Shown: one piece after another, positions 43,851 through 55,484 of the stretch | Numbering within the stretch: position 1 is the first letter of the stretch | Layout of the letters: every line of letters starts with the position of its first letter | From: Saccharum officinarum | Lineage: Eukaryota; Streptophyta; Magnoliopsida; Poales; Poaceae | NCBI GenBank assembly: GCA_020631735.1 | Contig: CM036160.1 | Coordinates: forward strand, 111,148,680-111,212,679 | DNA length: 64,000 nt | Reading direction: 5' to 3' | Translations under genes and position numbers: made by a program | The notes under the pieces: generated by a model | Told to the model about the DNA's origin: nothing | What the model saw: the letters and a program-made list of their open reading frames with translations, nothing else | Databases searched by the model: none

Positions 43851-46033
43851 CCCGCCGGGGGGCCTCGAGGCTTCTTGCGTTCGGTAGCGGCGACAAGCTC
43901 GTCGGCCGGGGCCTCGAGCTTGCCCTGCTGGCCTTTCTTCTTCCTGCGGTTGTTCCTCTTGGAGCCCCGGGCGGAGCTCGCGGGATCGTCGGTCTTCTGC
44001 TTCCCCGTGTCCTGCTCGCCGCCAAAGATGGCACCAACTGCCTCCTCGCCGGCGGCAAAGTTGGTGACGATGTCCATCAGCACGTTGGCGGTGAGGGGGG
44101 TGTGACGGCCTAACTCTCGGACCAACTCCTTGCAAGTGGTACCAGAGAGAAAGGCCATGATCACGTCGGAGTCGGTGACGTTGGGGAGCTCGGTGCGTTG
44201 CCTGGAGAAGCGCCGGATGTAATCCCGGAGGGACTCACCCGGTTTCTGCTTGCAACTCCGGAGATCCCACGAGTTGCCGGGGCGCATGTAGGTTCCCTTA
44301 AAGTTTCCCTCGAACACCCTCACGAGATCCTCCCAGTCGTGGATCTGTTGAGGCGGGAGATCCTCGAGCCAGGCTCGAGCGGTGTCGGAGAGAAACAGGG
44401 GGAGCTATCGGATGATGACCCGGTCGTTGGTGGCCCCGCCCAGCTGACACGCCAAGCGGAAATCGGCGAGCCAAAGTTCGGGTTTGGTCTCGCCGTTGTA
44501 CTTGGCGAGAGTCGTGGGAGGGCGAAACCGTGCCGGGAGTATCGTTTCACGGATAGCCTTACTGAAGACCCGAGGGCCCGGAGGCTCGGGTGAAGGGCTT
44601 CGATCTTCCGAGCTGTCATAGCGTCCGCCCCTGTGCACATGGTAACCTCGAGCCGCGCCGTCACCGTGCTTGCGCGTGCGGCGCTCGACGATGTTGCCAT
44701 GGGTGTCTCGAGGTCCATGATCGTGAGTGACGGGCTCAGGGGCGGGAGCCATCCGGATCCGTCGGGCCGGTTCAGGATGAACCGAGGCCTCTCTCTCTTG
44801 CCGAGAGGGCTCGACGAGCCGCTCCGAGGCGGGCTCGCGTCGCCTCGAGGCAGAGCTCTCGGCCTGCTGTAGGGCAGCGGTCTCGAGGAGTTCTCGGATC
44901 TCATCTCGAGCCCGGCGGGCATCGGGGTTCGACGGCTCGGGCATGTTCCGGAGGAGCATGGCGGCGGCGACGACGTTCTGGCTGGCTCGAGCGAAAACCG
45001 GGGGGTCGACGGCCCGGTCCTCGTCGATGCGACGGTTGACGTCGCGAGCTCTCTCGCGAGCTCTCCCGCCAGGCGCGCGTTTCGCACGCTCACGCTCGAG
45101 GGTTTCCTGAAGTAGACGCAGGTTTTCTCGTTCCTCGTCGAGCCTCTCTTGCAACTCGCGGATTTGCTCGAGCTGCATTCCTTGATCTGCAAGGAGTTGA
45201 GCCTCATCTCGGTCGGCGAGGTGCTCGACATGAGGTGGCGTGTGCCCTCCTCCGGTCAGCTCCTCTTCCTCCGAATCCGACGTGCTTTCAACGTCGACGT
45301 TGAAGCACTCGCGGGTCGGATCGTAGGTGTCGTCGGCCGAGTCGGAGTCAGGTGCACCGAAATAATAGTATGACGGGGGAATGTATAGCCGTTGTGAGTC
45401 ACCACTAGGGTCGCGCCGTGGGGAGGCGGTCACACGGGGTTTTGTTTCCGGTGCCTCAGTAGAGTCCAGATAATCAGAAACCGGCGTGGACGCGACGAGG
45501 TCCAGAGTGGAGCGTAGATGGTGCCTGGGGAGTTCCCCATAGGCACTCATGCAAGTGCTCACGGAAGAAGCATACACCTGGGCAGCCGAAACTAGCCCAA
45601 ACGGAAACGGGGAAGGCGATGTCGCTGCCCACGCCGGAAGAGATGCACGGGGCAGTGGCGTCGCCCCGGGCGGAGGAGCGGCGGGGTTCTCCGTTGGCAT
45701 GGCGTCCTCGGCCAGGCTTATCCTACCCAGACCTTCCACGAGGAAATCTGGGCCGACGCCTGGCTGGGAAGTGCCGGAACGGGGAACCCCATCACCCTCC
45801 GCGAGGTGGAGATGATGGTTGCGCCGGGCTCGCCGCCGTCGGGCGGCTCGCGCCCGCCTGGAGCGACGATACCGGCGGATCGCTCCCCCAGGCTGGGAGA
45901 GCTCGTAATCCTCGTCGGTAGGGTGTCTTGGCGGGAGTAGGACCATATCGTAGCCGTAGCCGAGCGACATGAACTCCAAACTCCCGAACCAGATCACCGT
46001 GGCCAACGGGATAGGGCGTTCGGGGTCAGTCAT
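43851..46033 (-). pseudogene. gag of the gypsy element
   Basis: It starts at ATG 46033-46031, 60 bases inside the 5' LTR. A Pro/Ser/Asp-rich N-terminal region is followed by an Arg/Glu coiled coil near 44900-45240 and the retrotransposon gag domain (FRPPTTLAKYNGETKPELWL). A TAG at 44405-44407 interrupts the gag domain; the same frame continues with LPLFLSDTARAWLEDLP and YIRRFSRQRTELPNV. The frame shifts by one base near 43852-43862 in a C/G run. Confidence 0.85.
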
Positions 46034-46075
46034 CCAGGAAAAAGGCGGGAAAGCGACGTTGGCACGCAGCGAGCC

Positions 46076-46093
46076 CCTACCTGGCGCGCCAAC
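46076..46093 (-). other. primer-binding site of the gypsy element
   Basis: Directly inside the 5' LTR the minus strand reads G then TTGGCGCGCCAGGTAGGG. TGG pairs with a tRNA 3' CCA, so this is the expected primer-binding site. I do not assign the tRNA. Confidence 0.6.
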
Positions 46094-47205
46094 TGTCGGT
46101 GTTCGGACCCCGGGGGTCCTAAACCAACGAGTAAAATGCTGCGTGTCCCTTTCCTGGATGGTGATGCAAGGAGAACACACGGGGGTTTATCCTGGTTCGG
46201 GCAAAAGAAGGCCCTACGTCCAGCGGGGGTGAGAGAGGTATGTATTTCCTTGCACCGAGGTGCTTGTGTAGGGGTTACAAGCTTGTGAGAGAGGGCGTCG
46301 AGCCCAAGTCTCAAAAGAGAAAAGAAAGAGTACAAGATGATTGCTTGAGATGTTGATCGTTATGTTGTGTATGGCTAGCTGTTCGTCTGATGTCTGCTTC
46401 TCGTTGCCTGCTTGCCTTGCCCCCTTTGAAGCCCCGGCCTCCCCTTTTTATAGGGCGAGAGGAGGCCAAGACAACGGGGAGCCTTGAAATGATGTTTTGT
46501 CGATCCCTGTTGAGGTGACTGTAGCGACGTGCCCTAGAAGTGGGGGCCATCCCTGGGCACGTGATGTCGTAGAAGGTGAGGTGCCGAAATGACCCGGAGC
46601 GCCGTGCCATACTGTCCTTTCTTCCCTGTTGCGCCGTGTCGGTGGTCGAGGTCGGGTCGAGGTAGGGTCGAGGCCGAACGGATAAGTCCGAATCCCCGGA
46701 ATTACGGCATACGGGCCTTGTCGTATCCTCCCTCGAGGGTTAATAGTGACGCACAGGATGAGGTATGGTGGGTATAGTGACGTCTTTCACCTCCCATCAC
46801 GGGATGAGCGGTAAAACAGTGAAAACTGACACTGGTATTGTTCCCACGTCGACCCAGGCCATGGCCATGCCGGTAGGTGGTGGTTGGTAGTTTGCATTAA
46901 ATGCTTTGACTTTTCGTCCCGTGGTAGGTGGAGACAGAGGGGGTCGAGCGCCTCGACCCGGGCTCACGCGAGTCGGAGCGCCCGCGGGGGGCGGTCGAGC
47001 CCCGTGCGGGTCGGAACGCGGTCGAGGCCTCCCGTCGAGGGGGCCTCGTACGAGTCGGAGACAGAACGCGGTCGAGGCATTCCGTCGAGCCGGCCTCGTA
47101 CGAGGCGGACCTGTCGCACGTAGTGGGCTGCGCTTTATCGTGGCTTAATCGTTTTAGTTTTTATTATCGTTAGATGTGGGTACCCCTATACTATTGGTAC
47201 CGACA
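46094..47205 (-). repeat. 5' LTR of the gypsy element
   Basis: 1112 bases, TGTC..GACA. As the upstream LTR of the minus-strand element it carries the promoter; the TATA-like box reads CTATAAAAAGG on the minus strand at about 46443-46453. Confidence 0.93.
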
Positions 47206-47210
47206 ACAGT

Positions 47211-47717
47211 GTTCATGGAGGCAGCACTCTTTAGCAGAGGTTGCATGTGCAGCCGAATATGGAGTCTTCTCACGGTGCATCTGATTGCAGTGCCAGTACT
47301 CCAACCCAAGATCGATCAACAGGGCAGCCAGCCTGCAGCCTGTTTGGAGTTTGGATCATAACACGGAACCGGATCTCGCGTGCAGAGTGCAGGTTACTAC
47401 TCCAAGCTTGGGGAATGAATCGATCGAAGCGAATAAGTGCAGTGCAGGCCTCGACATCAGACGAGAGTTAAAGCGACGCCCTTTCTCACTCAGCTTATCA
47501 GTAAAAAGAGAAAGAAAAGAATCAAATAATGTGTGTGAAGCACACGTGCCTGCACGCAAGGATCCGATGCTGCAGACTAGTAGTAAAGCATAGCCGCCTG
47601 CATGCTCTCCAGTCTCAACCAAGAACTTGACAGCCCGTACGTTGCAGTGGAATTTAGAATATATAGCAGCCTTGTTGGCTAGCTGCAGCAGATAGCAGCG
47701 AATACATCCATCGCCGC
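47211..47717. other. upstream region of EF-hand gene 1
   Basis: No gene is seen. The LTR element lies about 510 bases upstream of the TATA box, so distal promoter elements may have been displaced. Confidence 0.45.
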
Positions 47718-47726
47718 TATAAAAGG
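47718..47726 (+). promoter_or_regulatory. TATA box of EF-hand gene 1
   Basis: TATAAAAGG, 70 bases before the ATG. The same box precedes paralogues 2 and 4 (TATAAAAGG and TATAAAGGG). Confidence 0.75.
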
Positions 47727-47795
47727 AGGCGTTGATAGATCAGCCTTCACCTCTTCAGGTTTGCAGAGGGCCAGCTGCCACTGCCAGTGCCAACC

Positions 47796-48074
47796 ATGGC
47801 GATCCGGGGCGTCGCCTCCACCCGCGAGGACATGACGCTGGAGGAGTTCAAGGAGTGGCTCAAGCAGTTCGACACCGACGGCGACGGCCGGATCAGCCGG
47901 AACGAGCTCCGGGAGGCGCTCCGCCGCCGCGGCGGCTGGTTCACCACCTGGAGGAGCGGCCGCGCCCTTCGCCAGGCCGACAAGAACAACAGCGGCTTCC
48001 TGGACGACTCCGAGATCGAGAACCTCGTCGCCTTCGCCCAGAAGGATCTCGGCATGAAGATATCCGCCTGGTAG
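47796..48074 (+). CDS. small two-EF-hand calcium-binding protein, paralogue 1
   Basis: A single-exon gene of 92 aa. EF-hand loops are at residues 26-37 (DTDGDGRISRNE) and 62-73 (DKNNSGFLDDSE), both with Asp first and Glu twelfth. The preceding helix reads EEFKEWLKQF and the linker is basic (REALRRRGGWF). No signal peptide or membrane segment is seen, so a soluble calcium sensor is likely. It resembles short calmodulin-like proteins; the target is unknown. The ATG is chosen because it follows the TATA box and CAACC context, and the frame shows no in-frame family sequence upstream. A GAA repeat begins at the stop codon. It belongs to a local cluster of four. Confidence 0.88.
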   Translation: MAIRGVASTREDMTLEEFKEWLKQFDTDGDGRISRNELREALRRRGGWFTTWRSGRALRQADKNNSGFLDDSEIENLVAFAQKDLGMKISAW

Positions 48075-48110
48075 AAGAAGAAGAAGAAGAGAAGAAGAAG
48101 AAGAAGAAGC
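48073..48110. repeat. GAA microsatellite overlapping the stop codon
   Basis: About twelve AAG/AGA units start within TAG and run into the 3' UTR. Confidence 0.8.
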
Positions 48111-48558
48111 GCAGAGTGACAGCCGGTGCATATAATTAAGACATCCATGAACATGAACTAGCTATATGAACTGAAGACCCGGCAGTGTCGTTGTATACTT
48201 TGTATTGTACCAACTTGATTTTGTGTGGTTGATTCTGCATGCTTGATACAGTATTACAGTATCTATGTGCCAATTACATCTCCTGAATAATGGTATGGTA
48301 TGTGTAGTATAAGAAAATGAAACTCGGTCTTTAACTCAACCCTCCTAATCTCCTATTGCTCGGCCGATGACGTCACTTACTATTAAAGAACAGTGCCATT
48401 AAATTACACAATAAATCCTGCACATATTAATGGTATTTTGGATTATTTCTTTAGCGATAGATATGGGTAAGTTAAAACTTGTTAGATCAATCAATAATGA
48501 TTAGAGTTTCACCAAGTTCTTTAAAAAACACACACTAACATCTACACATAAAATTAGT

Positions 48559-48681
48559 CACCCTGTTCGCTTGAACTTATCAGCCAGAATCAGCCAGCCA
48601 TTGATGAGCAGTATTTTTCTCTCACAACAAATTAGCATCAGCATTAGCACCAGCACCAGCCACCATCCAGCGAACAGGGTG
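48559..48681. mobile_element. complete 123-bp MITE
   Basis: Perfect terminal repeats CACCCTGTTCGCT and AGCGAACAGGGTG enclose the 'cagccagaatcagcca' and 'tttttctctcacaacaa' blocks. This is the best copy of the family whose relics lie at 6840 and 13064. Confidence 0.8.
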
Positions 48682-50049
48682 ATTAATGTTATTGAATCCA
48701 CTATCAAATATGTATTGATATTGTATTGGCATTATAGGTGTCAATCTATTTTCATATAATATTTGGTATAAGTTAGAGAAATAATTTTAACTTAGGACAT
48801 AATTAAACACCTTACCTTACACTTTGGCGTCAAATGGAGTAGAACATTTCTTATTATCAGAAAATCCACGGCAGAAATATCATATAAACTCTTTCACCTT
48901 TGGTTGGGTTTGTAATAAAAAAGTATGCTTCATCAAGGCATTTTTGTGCCACTTGCGGAAATTCCATTCTTTAATTAAGTGTGTAAAAAGGTCAAGGAAT
49001 TTAATTTCAAAAGCAGTACCTCTTACACCATAAGTTATTGTTTAGAGAAAAATCCTGAAAGCGGTAGTACTTTTCATGAAGTTTATTTTTTTCTCATGAA
49101 TATTTATCTATTACTCCTAGTACCAAAACATAAGGACATATGAAAACTTTAATCAACAAAAGAAAAGTCCACTACGCCCCTTAGGAAAGGGATGGGTGCC
49201 CAGGCCAGTTCACGACTCGTCACTGTTTAGATCCCAACTAGATTATAGTAATCCAGACTATGAATAAGATTATAAAGGCATTCTTAGCAATATAGTCAAA
49301 CTTGCTAGCTCAAAAAACAAAAAAATAGTAACATGATATGTTAATATAGAAAAATATGTAAACATAGACACGTGAATCACAGCAAGATTATTAAAATTTG
49401 GATTGTGCATAGTATAATTATAATTATAATTACAATTATAGATTATATAATCGGAGTGTTTGGGTCTTTAGATTATGGTTGGTTAAAATAGGAAATTTCT
49501 ATCTTATCCTTTATAGCTTGGCAAGTTGGACCATCAGTTAGAGACAAGTTGGACTTTTACCACTCATAATCCCCTATAACCTGATCTCACCTAGATTATG
49601 GGGATTATGATAATCAAGAGTTTTGATGATAATAATCTATCACATAATCAACCTTGTTTAGATCAAATTTTGATTATATAATCTGTTTATTATAATCACA
49701 GGGGTATCCATATAGGGCCTAATTAAGTTTTGGTGTTGGGTTCTTGTAAGTCATATTTTGGGGAAAAAACTTTAAAACTCAAAAGCCTTTATATTTTGGA
49801 ATAGAGAGAATATTTTCTATGCCAATATGTACAAATACCCAGCCCAATTATATCTGGTATAGCAAAAAAAATGTTATTAAATAATCAAGCAGCATACATG
49901 TAATTGAAATGCAAAATAGGAATATATGTTGCACCAGTGGTATAAATTTGATGGAAGTGCTCCAAATAAAGAGGTCCAACGTGAAAGTTACTAGTAAAGT
50001 AAAGGGTAAAGATTGAACCGAATAACCGCATGCTTATCTCTACATTAGA

Positions 50050-50172
50050 AAGATAATATATGTGTTTATGCATATATTACTACTAGCAGTGGTAAAGCTA
50101 ATATGGGAAAAGGCCAGAAGAACCTCTTTGTCAAGCAAGGCATATGAGGCATTCGTGTTGGATTGGTCAGTC

Positions 50173-50214
<42 letters not shown>

Positions 50215-50816
50215 CGGCATTCATCGAACAAGGCATATTGAGGCATGCGTTTTTACCTAACTTTTTCAGAGATTCTATTATTGGCTTGTAGAGACTGATA
50301 CTTTCATGATGTTTTAGATGGAGATGCATTTTCTATATATCTGAAAAATTTAGAAAATTTTGATTTAGAACAAAACTAAAACACCTTATATTTGTTAAAT
50401 TATTAAAGCATCTACCGGCACACAGATGTAGTACATAATACGCTGCATCAGAATACCAGATGTGACCATACGTGCACGTTAATTAGCTAGCTGCAGGCAT
50501 TGCCGCAATGGAATCAAATAATTGCATGCAGTCCCCCTTCACATCACAAAAAAGAGATGCCCTGCGTTCTCCCTCTCGATCAACCTGCAGAAATGATCAA
50601 ACCCAAAGAATAACCCAGCGTGAGACGCATGGCCATGGATATGACGCAGGCTAACACACGTCACCTTTCGCATGGTCAGCGGCACCAGCCGGTCTCTGGC
50701 AGTCTTCCACTATGAGTGAGACAAATCTTGCCTGCAGATAGAGGCGAATCTATAAAGCTACGAGAACGCGCGAGACATGGAATCGTCGAGGCCCGTGCAC
50801 TGTCCCGCGGTGCACC
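50050..50816. repeat. segmental duplication, copy A (upstream of paralogue 2)
   Basis: Shares long collinear blocks with 58705-60480, such as CAAGGCATATGAGGCATT, TTTTTCAGAGATTCTAT, CAGATGTAGTACATAATACG and GAGACGCATGGCCATGG. The homology continues through the gene itself. Confidence 0.85.
50176..50210. repeat. (GA)17 microsatellite
   Basis: About seventeen GA units. The corresponding place in the duplicate at about 58835 has none. Confidence 0.85.
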
Positions 50817-50825
50817 TATAAAAGG
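50817..50825 (+). promoter_or_regulatory. TATA box of EF-hand gene 2
   Basis: TATAAAAGG, 120 bases upstream of the ATG, in sequence conserved with paralogue 4. Confidence 0.75.
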
Positions 50826-50944
50826 AGCGGCAACTGATCGCAAGCTCCGACGTGAAGGACTGCCATAGCTTCCTAGCACGACCACAGGCTAGCTCATAAG
50901 CTAGCTAGTAGCTAGAGCTCCAGGCCCAAGCAGCAGCAGCAGCC

Positions 50945-51262
50945 ATGGCCACGGCAGCCGTGCCTCCGAACGCGGCGCCGCCGGCGTCGAGGGGCCCGGG
51001 GAAGGAGCACCGGACCGCGATCACGGTGCCGGAGTTCAAGCGCTGGGTGAAGCAGTTCGACACCGACCACGACGGCCGCATCAGCAGGAAGGAGCTCCGG
51101 GAGGCCATCCGCCGCCGGGGCGCGTGGTTCTCCGGCCTGCGCGCGCTGTTCGCCGTCCGGCGCGCCGACAGGAACCGCAACGGGTTCGTGGACGACTCCG
51201 AGATCGAGGGCCTCATCCACTTCGCCGAGAGGGAGCTGGGCTTCAGAATCACAACAGAATGA
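50945..51262 (+). CDS. small two-EF-hand calcium-binding protein, paralogue 2
   Basis: Single exon, 105 aa. After an Ala/Pro-rich start, the helix PEFKRWVKQF leads to EF loop 39-50 (DTDHDGRISRKE). The basic linker REAIRRRGAWFSGLRALF precedes EF loop 75-86 (DRNRNGFVDDSE). Both loops keep the calcium-ligand positions. The C-terminus ends FAERELGFRITTE. It is probably a cytosolic or nuclear calcium sensor; no partner can be inferred. It lies in a segmental duplication with paralogue 4, and of the two it is the intact copy. Confidence 0.88.
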   Translation: MATAAVPPNAAPPASRGPGKEHRTAITVPEFKRWVKQFDTDHDGRISRKELREAIRRRGAWFSGLRALFAVRRADRNRNGFVDDSEIEGLIHFAERELGFRITTE

Positions 51263-51686
51263 ACGGCGGCGCGATGAGCTAGTCTGTCGTCTGCTCCTCT
51301 CTACTGCTACAGGTCGCCGACGTACCTGACGGCGTATATTGTACTGTGTGCTGTATTTCGTGAGAGGTACTTGATTAGTTACGTACGGTCTGTGTGGTGC
51401 TAGTACTGTACTAGGTAGTTTTTCATTTCTTTTTCTCCTTGTGTGTCATCGTACCTAGCTGCTAGCTCCAGCTTCTCCTCTGAATAATTTGTGTCGAAGC
51501 AGGAGAGGAAGCATGCTTGTACTATGTACATGCTAGCAGCTTGTTAAGTGTACTGCTGCGTGGCGAAGTGATGATGATGATGCTACCCGTTGTATAATTG
51601 TTTGTAGCAATCCATCCATTCCATGCATGTGTTTATATATATATGGACTCTCAGTTCCTTTGTCTACCCGTATATATATATATATA
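51263..51686. other. 3' UTR and downstream of EF-hand gene 2
   Basis: No gene. It ends in a short (TA)n tract (51671-51688) where the next element begins. Confidence 0.45.
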
Positions 51687-51937
51687 TAGAGTATACTCTA
51701 CAGCTGGCTACAGAATACCTTATTCTATAGCCAGGTCGACCCACTGCACCACTCGTGCTCATGGAATCAACGCGGTCTCATTTACTGCAGTGAATGCTTG
51801 TTGACCTGACGCCCGCTGCATGCTGCATGAGCTGTGGTTCGGTAGACAACGCAGGAGCATTAATAACTCTGACCATAATTACGACATGCAAATGTTTACG
51901 ATAATAGTAGAATATACCTTGTCCACAAAAGGTAGTA

Positions 51938-52194
51938 CTCCCTCCGTCCAACAAAACAAGCAATTATGGGAAGCGTGCCAGTCAAACTGACTCAAGTTTG
52001 ACCAAGTTTATAGTAAATAGTATTAACATTTATGTCTCCAAATATATTTATTAAAAAAATATATTCTATAACTAATCTAATGATACTTATTTTGTATTAT
52101 AAATATTAGTATTTTTTTATATAAATTTAGTCAAAGTTCAAACTGTTTGACTTCTCGAAAAGCGAGAATTGCATGTTTTTATGGACGGAGGGAG
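51938..52194. mobile_element. Stowaway MITE
   Basis: Ends CTCCCTCCGTCC and GGACGGAGGGAG, flanked by TA at 51936-51937 and 52195-52196. AT-rich interior, 257 bases. It is inserted into the tandem-repeat array of the Pack-MULE-like element. Confidence 0.85.
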
Positions 52195-52195
52195 T

Positions 52196-52390
52196 ATAGT
52201 AGAAACTATATTCTAGTTACTGTAATCAGCATGCAAATTTTCCAGGCGCACGCAAAGATAGTAGAAAATATATTCTAGTTAGTAGTTACTATAATTAGCA
52301 TCATAGGTTCACGGCGCACGCAAAAATAAAGTAGAATTATATTCTAGTTACTATAATTAAGACGCAAATACCAAGCGCACGCAAATGATT
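52196..52390. repeat. tandem repeats of about 63 bases
   Basis: Three imperfect units share AGTAGAA..ATATTCTAGTTA, 'ataattagca' and GCGCACGCAAA (starting near 52197, 52260 and 52330). A further unit remains left of the Stowaway MITE at about 51868-51918. Confidence 0.7.
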
Positions 52391-54065
52391 TCGAAATTGC
52401 ATGCAGGTCGTAGTTACTGTGATTATGGTGATTTCAGATCTGCCGGTGTGTGTGCATGCAAGTTAGCGGAACGAGTGGTTACGAGAATATGTGAGAATTA
52501 GCGTATGCATGCACCTGAACGGCGAACGCAACAAGGGTAAGTGACGACAATGTGGCTAGTGATTTACCAAAAAAACAAAAATCATAATTGGACAATAATG
52601 ATTTACGACAATCCACATTATCATTTACCATAGTCGAGTTACCATAATGCCACATTCGGTTTACTACACGGAGAAGAAGAATGATTTACGATAATCCACG
52701 TCGCCGACACCTTCTACTGTTCTACTCCGGCGGCGCAGCACAAAAGCAGCGCCGACACAATGTCCCGGGAAGAAGAATGGTGGGAGATTGGCGGCCGGAG
52801 CGTCGGCTCCGGTCAGCAAGGACAGGAACACCGACGACGACGCCCTCAGCTCCTCCGGGATGTTCGCGCAGGCGCATGGGAGATTGAACCTATTGGCGAT
52901 GCATGACAGCAGGACGACATGGAGAGCTCGGTCTCGGTGGTGGCCAGAGGCGACCTGTGGCGCGCGGAGGCGTCGCACAGTAGCAACAGCGCCGCTGCCA
53001 GTGCCTCTGCTCCGACAGGCGTCGACGCCGGCGCCGTCTATGGTGCGATGTCCGGCGATGCGTCGCGGCCGACGCACGAGTGGCTCGCGAGGTCCGGCGG
53101 CCCGGCGAAGCGGCACGGCCGGCCGACGAGTGGGATGCTCGCACGGTCCAGCGTCATCGTGTGGAGCAGTGGGGACGTCCGCCATGGCCGGCCACCGGAG
53201 CTCTCAGGACCTCCGCTGGATCTCGCCGGAATCCCGCCTGAGCCCCCGCCGGCCATAGCTAGCAGAACAAATCAAGGAGGATGCTGAATCTACACGCAGA
53301 TGCCGAATTTCTGCTATGACATTGCATTGCTCGTTGACTGACCTTGCGGAACAACGGATCTGCATAACGCAAATAGGAAGGTGAGAAGGGCCACTTCAGC
53401 TGCCGTGCTAGTGCTATGGCAAATTGGTTACCAGGCATCCCTTCCGTGCCGGCGACGCGCCCACAGTGACGAGCCAACGAAAGGCACAGCAGCCGACGGC
53501 GCGGCAAGGATGGTGTCGCTCTTCTCCCATGCACGGGCGCTCACGCGAGTGGGCCGCCGTCGCGCATGACCAGAGGTGGCGCTCACATGTCGAACTGCAA
53601 CAGGAGCTCCGCCTGGTCCTAGATTCGTCAGCAGGCGGACATTGGCCAGGCCGCCACGCGCGGATCTGCCCCCGCCGGCGATCTGCACAACCGCCGGCCA
53701 TGGCGCCCAGCAGTCAACGAGCTGTGATGAAGGTGTCGCCGGGGTTGACGATGAAAGCACCAGGCCCCGACGCCGTTGCCATCGCCCATTCGGACGGGAT
53801 CAGCCGGGCGGAGGACGAAGCAAATAGAGTGGCACGGTGGTTTTGTGGTCAGTAAAATATACAATGGCGCTTAGCGGTGTAACTGGCGGTGATTTAGGGG
53901 ACATGGCCCAGCGCTGGTTGGAAGGTGAATTATTGCCGGCTAATAATTGAGCCATGCATGCAACGGATTTCCTGAGGCTGGGTGGGACGTTGCCGGTCGG
54001 TCTACGTCCGCAGTCTGTGCTCGGCTACAAAATAAAGTATTCCGTAGCCAGCTACAGTGTAGTAG

Positions 54066-54192
<127 letters not shown>

Positions 54193-54930
54193 CACACCAA
54201 TATACCATACAACACACAACCTTCATGGAGGATGGCCTTAGTCATTAGAGCATAGCTCCAGCTACAACAATATCACGATCGAGCTGGCGATTATCCGATG
54301 CACATATGTGATCACTTGATTATATATACCATGATATTTTAGCCTACAAAATACACAGCTAGCATATGTAATAATATGTCTATTAATAATACAAAAGGCA
54401 TACACCATATATACACCATACATTGACTACGATTTTCAAACAGGTCCTGATTAACGTTTGTTAAATTCCAAAAACTATAGTCTTAACAATACCACAGTTT
54501 CCAAAAAAATACATAACTTGTTGCATTCAAACACCTTGTATGTTGTTTCTCAAAACCAAAATATTCTACAAAATCACAATATTTCTCCAAACCTCTAAAA
54601 TACTTTATATCAAAAAAGACCTAAACTTTTAAATCAATAGAGCTATAGATCTGTTTGTGGACAAACAAAAATGAGGTATAAATAGGGATGCAAGCTAAGT
54701 GGTGAACCTACATGAGTAGCCTTATTCTGTCCTAATTAATTCTATTGCTTTGAAATATAGACTGAAATAGAATATAACTAAAACTAGAAAATGTGCACAT
54801 ACGTTGTATCAGAATGTATAGCATGTTGCGTGGTCATCTAGATGATTTGTACTTGGCTCGAAGATTTATTCAACTATTGTGTGAAGTACAAAAAAAGACG
54901 TATGGAAGAATCCCTTCTCTCTCTTTAATA

Positions 54931-55064
54931 CTCTCTTCGTTCCAGACTTAGCTTTTTCTAAATACATATTTTTTTACTATATATCTATATATAGTGTATA
55001 TTAGATACATAACAAAAACTATATATCTAGAAATTCTAAATGACTTAATTTGGAGTATAGGGAG
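54931..55064. mobile_element. Stowaway MITE, diverged
   Basis: TA-flanked (54929-54930, 55065-55066); ends CTCTCTTCGTTCCAGACTTAG and a decayed mirror GGAGTATAGGGAG. Confidence 0.6.
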
Positions 55065-55349
55065 TATTGGGTATACAGATAGCAAATGTGGCCATGCGTT
55101 ACAACAACACGTACAACTTGTTCTGGTAGTGAATCTAACCCATCAAGTTTTACTCCATTAGTAGTTAGCTCTCAGAAATAGGGATTGATATTGTACGAGT
55201 GACACGTGCGGTGGGGTAAGACACAGGGTAACAAAATTACGGGCAATATTTATGATGTACTAGCTTCTGCTTCTCACGGCTGTTTGTGAAAGAAGATGGG
55301 CAGAGCGCCGGGAAGAATATGCTTCACCATCCAGGCACATACGCATGTA

Positions 55350-55484
55350 CTCCCTCCGTTTTAAATTATAAGTCACTTTAATTTTTTTTTATATATCACA
55401 TCTAGACATATATTATATCTAGATATATGATAAAATAGATATATCAAAAAAATCAAAACGACTTATAATTTGGAACGGAGGAAA
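55350..55484. mobile_element. Stowaway MITE
   Basis: TA-flanked; left CTCCCTCCGTTTTAAATTATAA is mirrored by TTATAATTTGGAACGGAGG. 135 bases; the interior is itself palindromic ('atatctagatatat'). Confidence 0.8.

Larger units (their letters stand above)
32727..47205 (-). mobile_element. Ty3/gypsy LTR retrotransposon, Tat-like, with antisense gene
   Basis: Two LTRs of about 1.11 kb begin TGTCGG and end CCGACA. They are flanked by a perfect 5-bp duplication ACAGT at 32722-32726 and 47206-47210. The order on the minus strand is gag, protease, reverse transcriptase, RNase H, a second RNase H, integrase, then an oppositely oriented gene before the 3' LTR. The pol order (integrase last) marks Ty3/gypsy. 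The extra plant-type RNase H and the antisense ORF mark the Tat lineage. Several stops and frameshifts break gag-pol, while the LTRs differ at only about eight places that I could spot. Confidence 0.93.
48111..50816. other. intergenic, AT-rich, no gene
   Basis: It holds the MITE at 48559-48681, 'ataattataattataatta' palindromic sequence near 49417-49450, the GA microsatellite and, from about 50050, the upstream region shared with paralogue 4. Confidence 0.5.

Noticed and set aside
52664..53855. Several overlapping 100-170-aa frames on both strands
   Set aside because: GC-rich interior of a transposon-like element; some stretches look protein-like but no start, splice sites or family could be supported.
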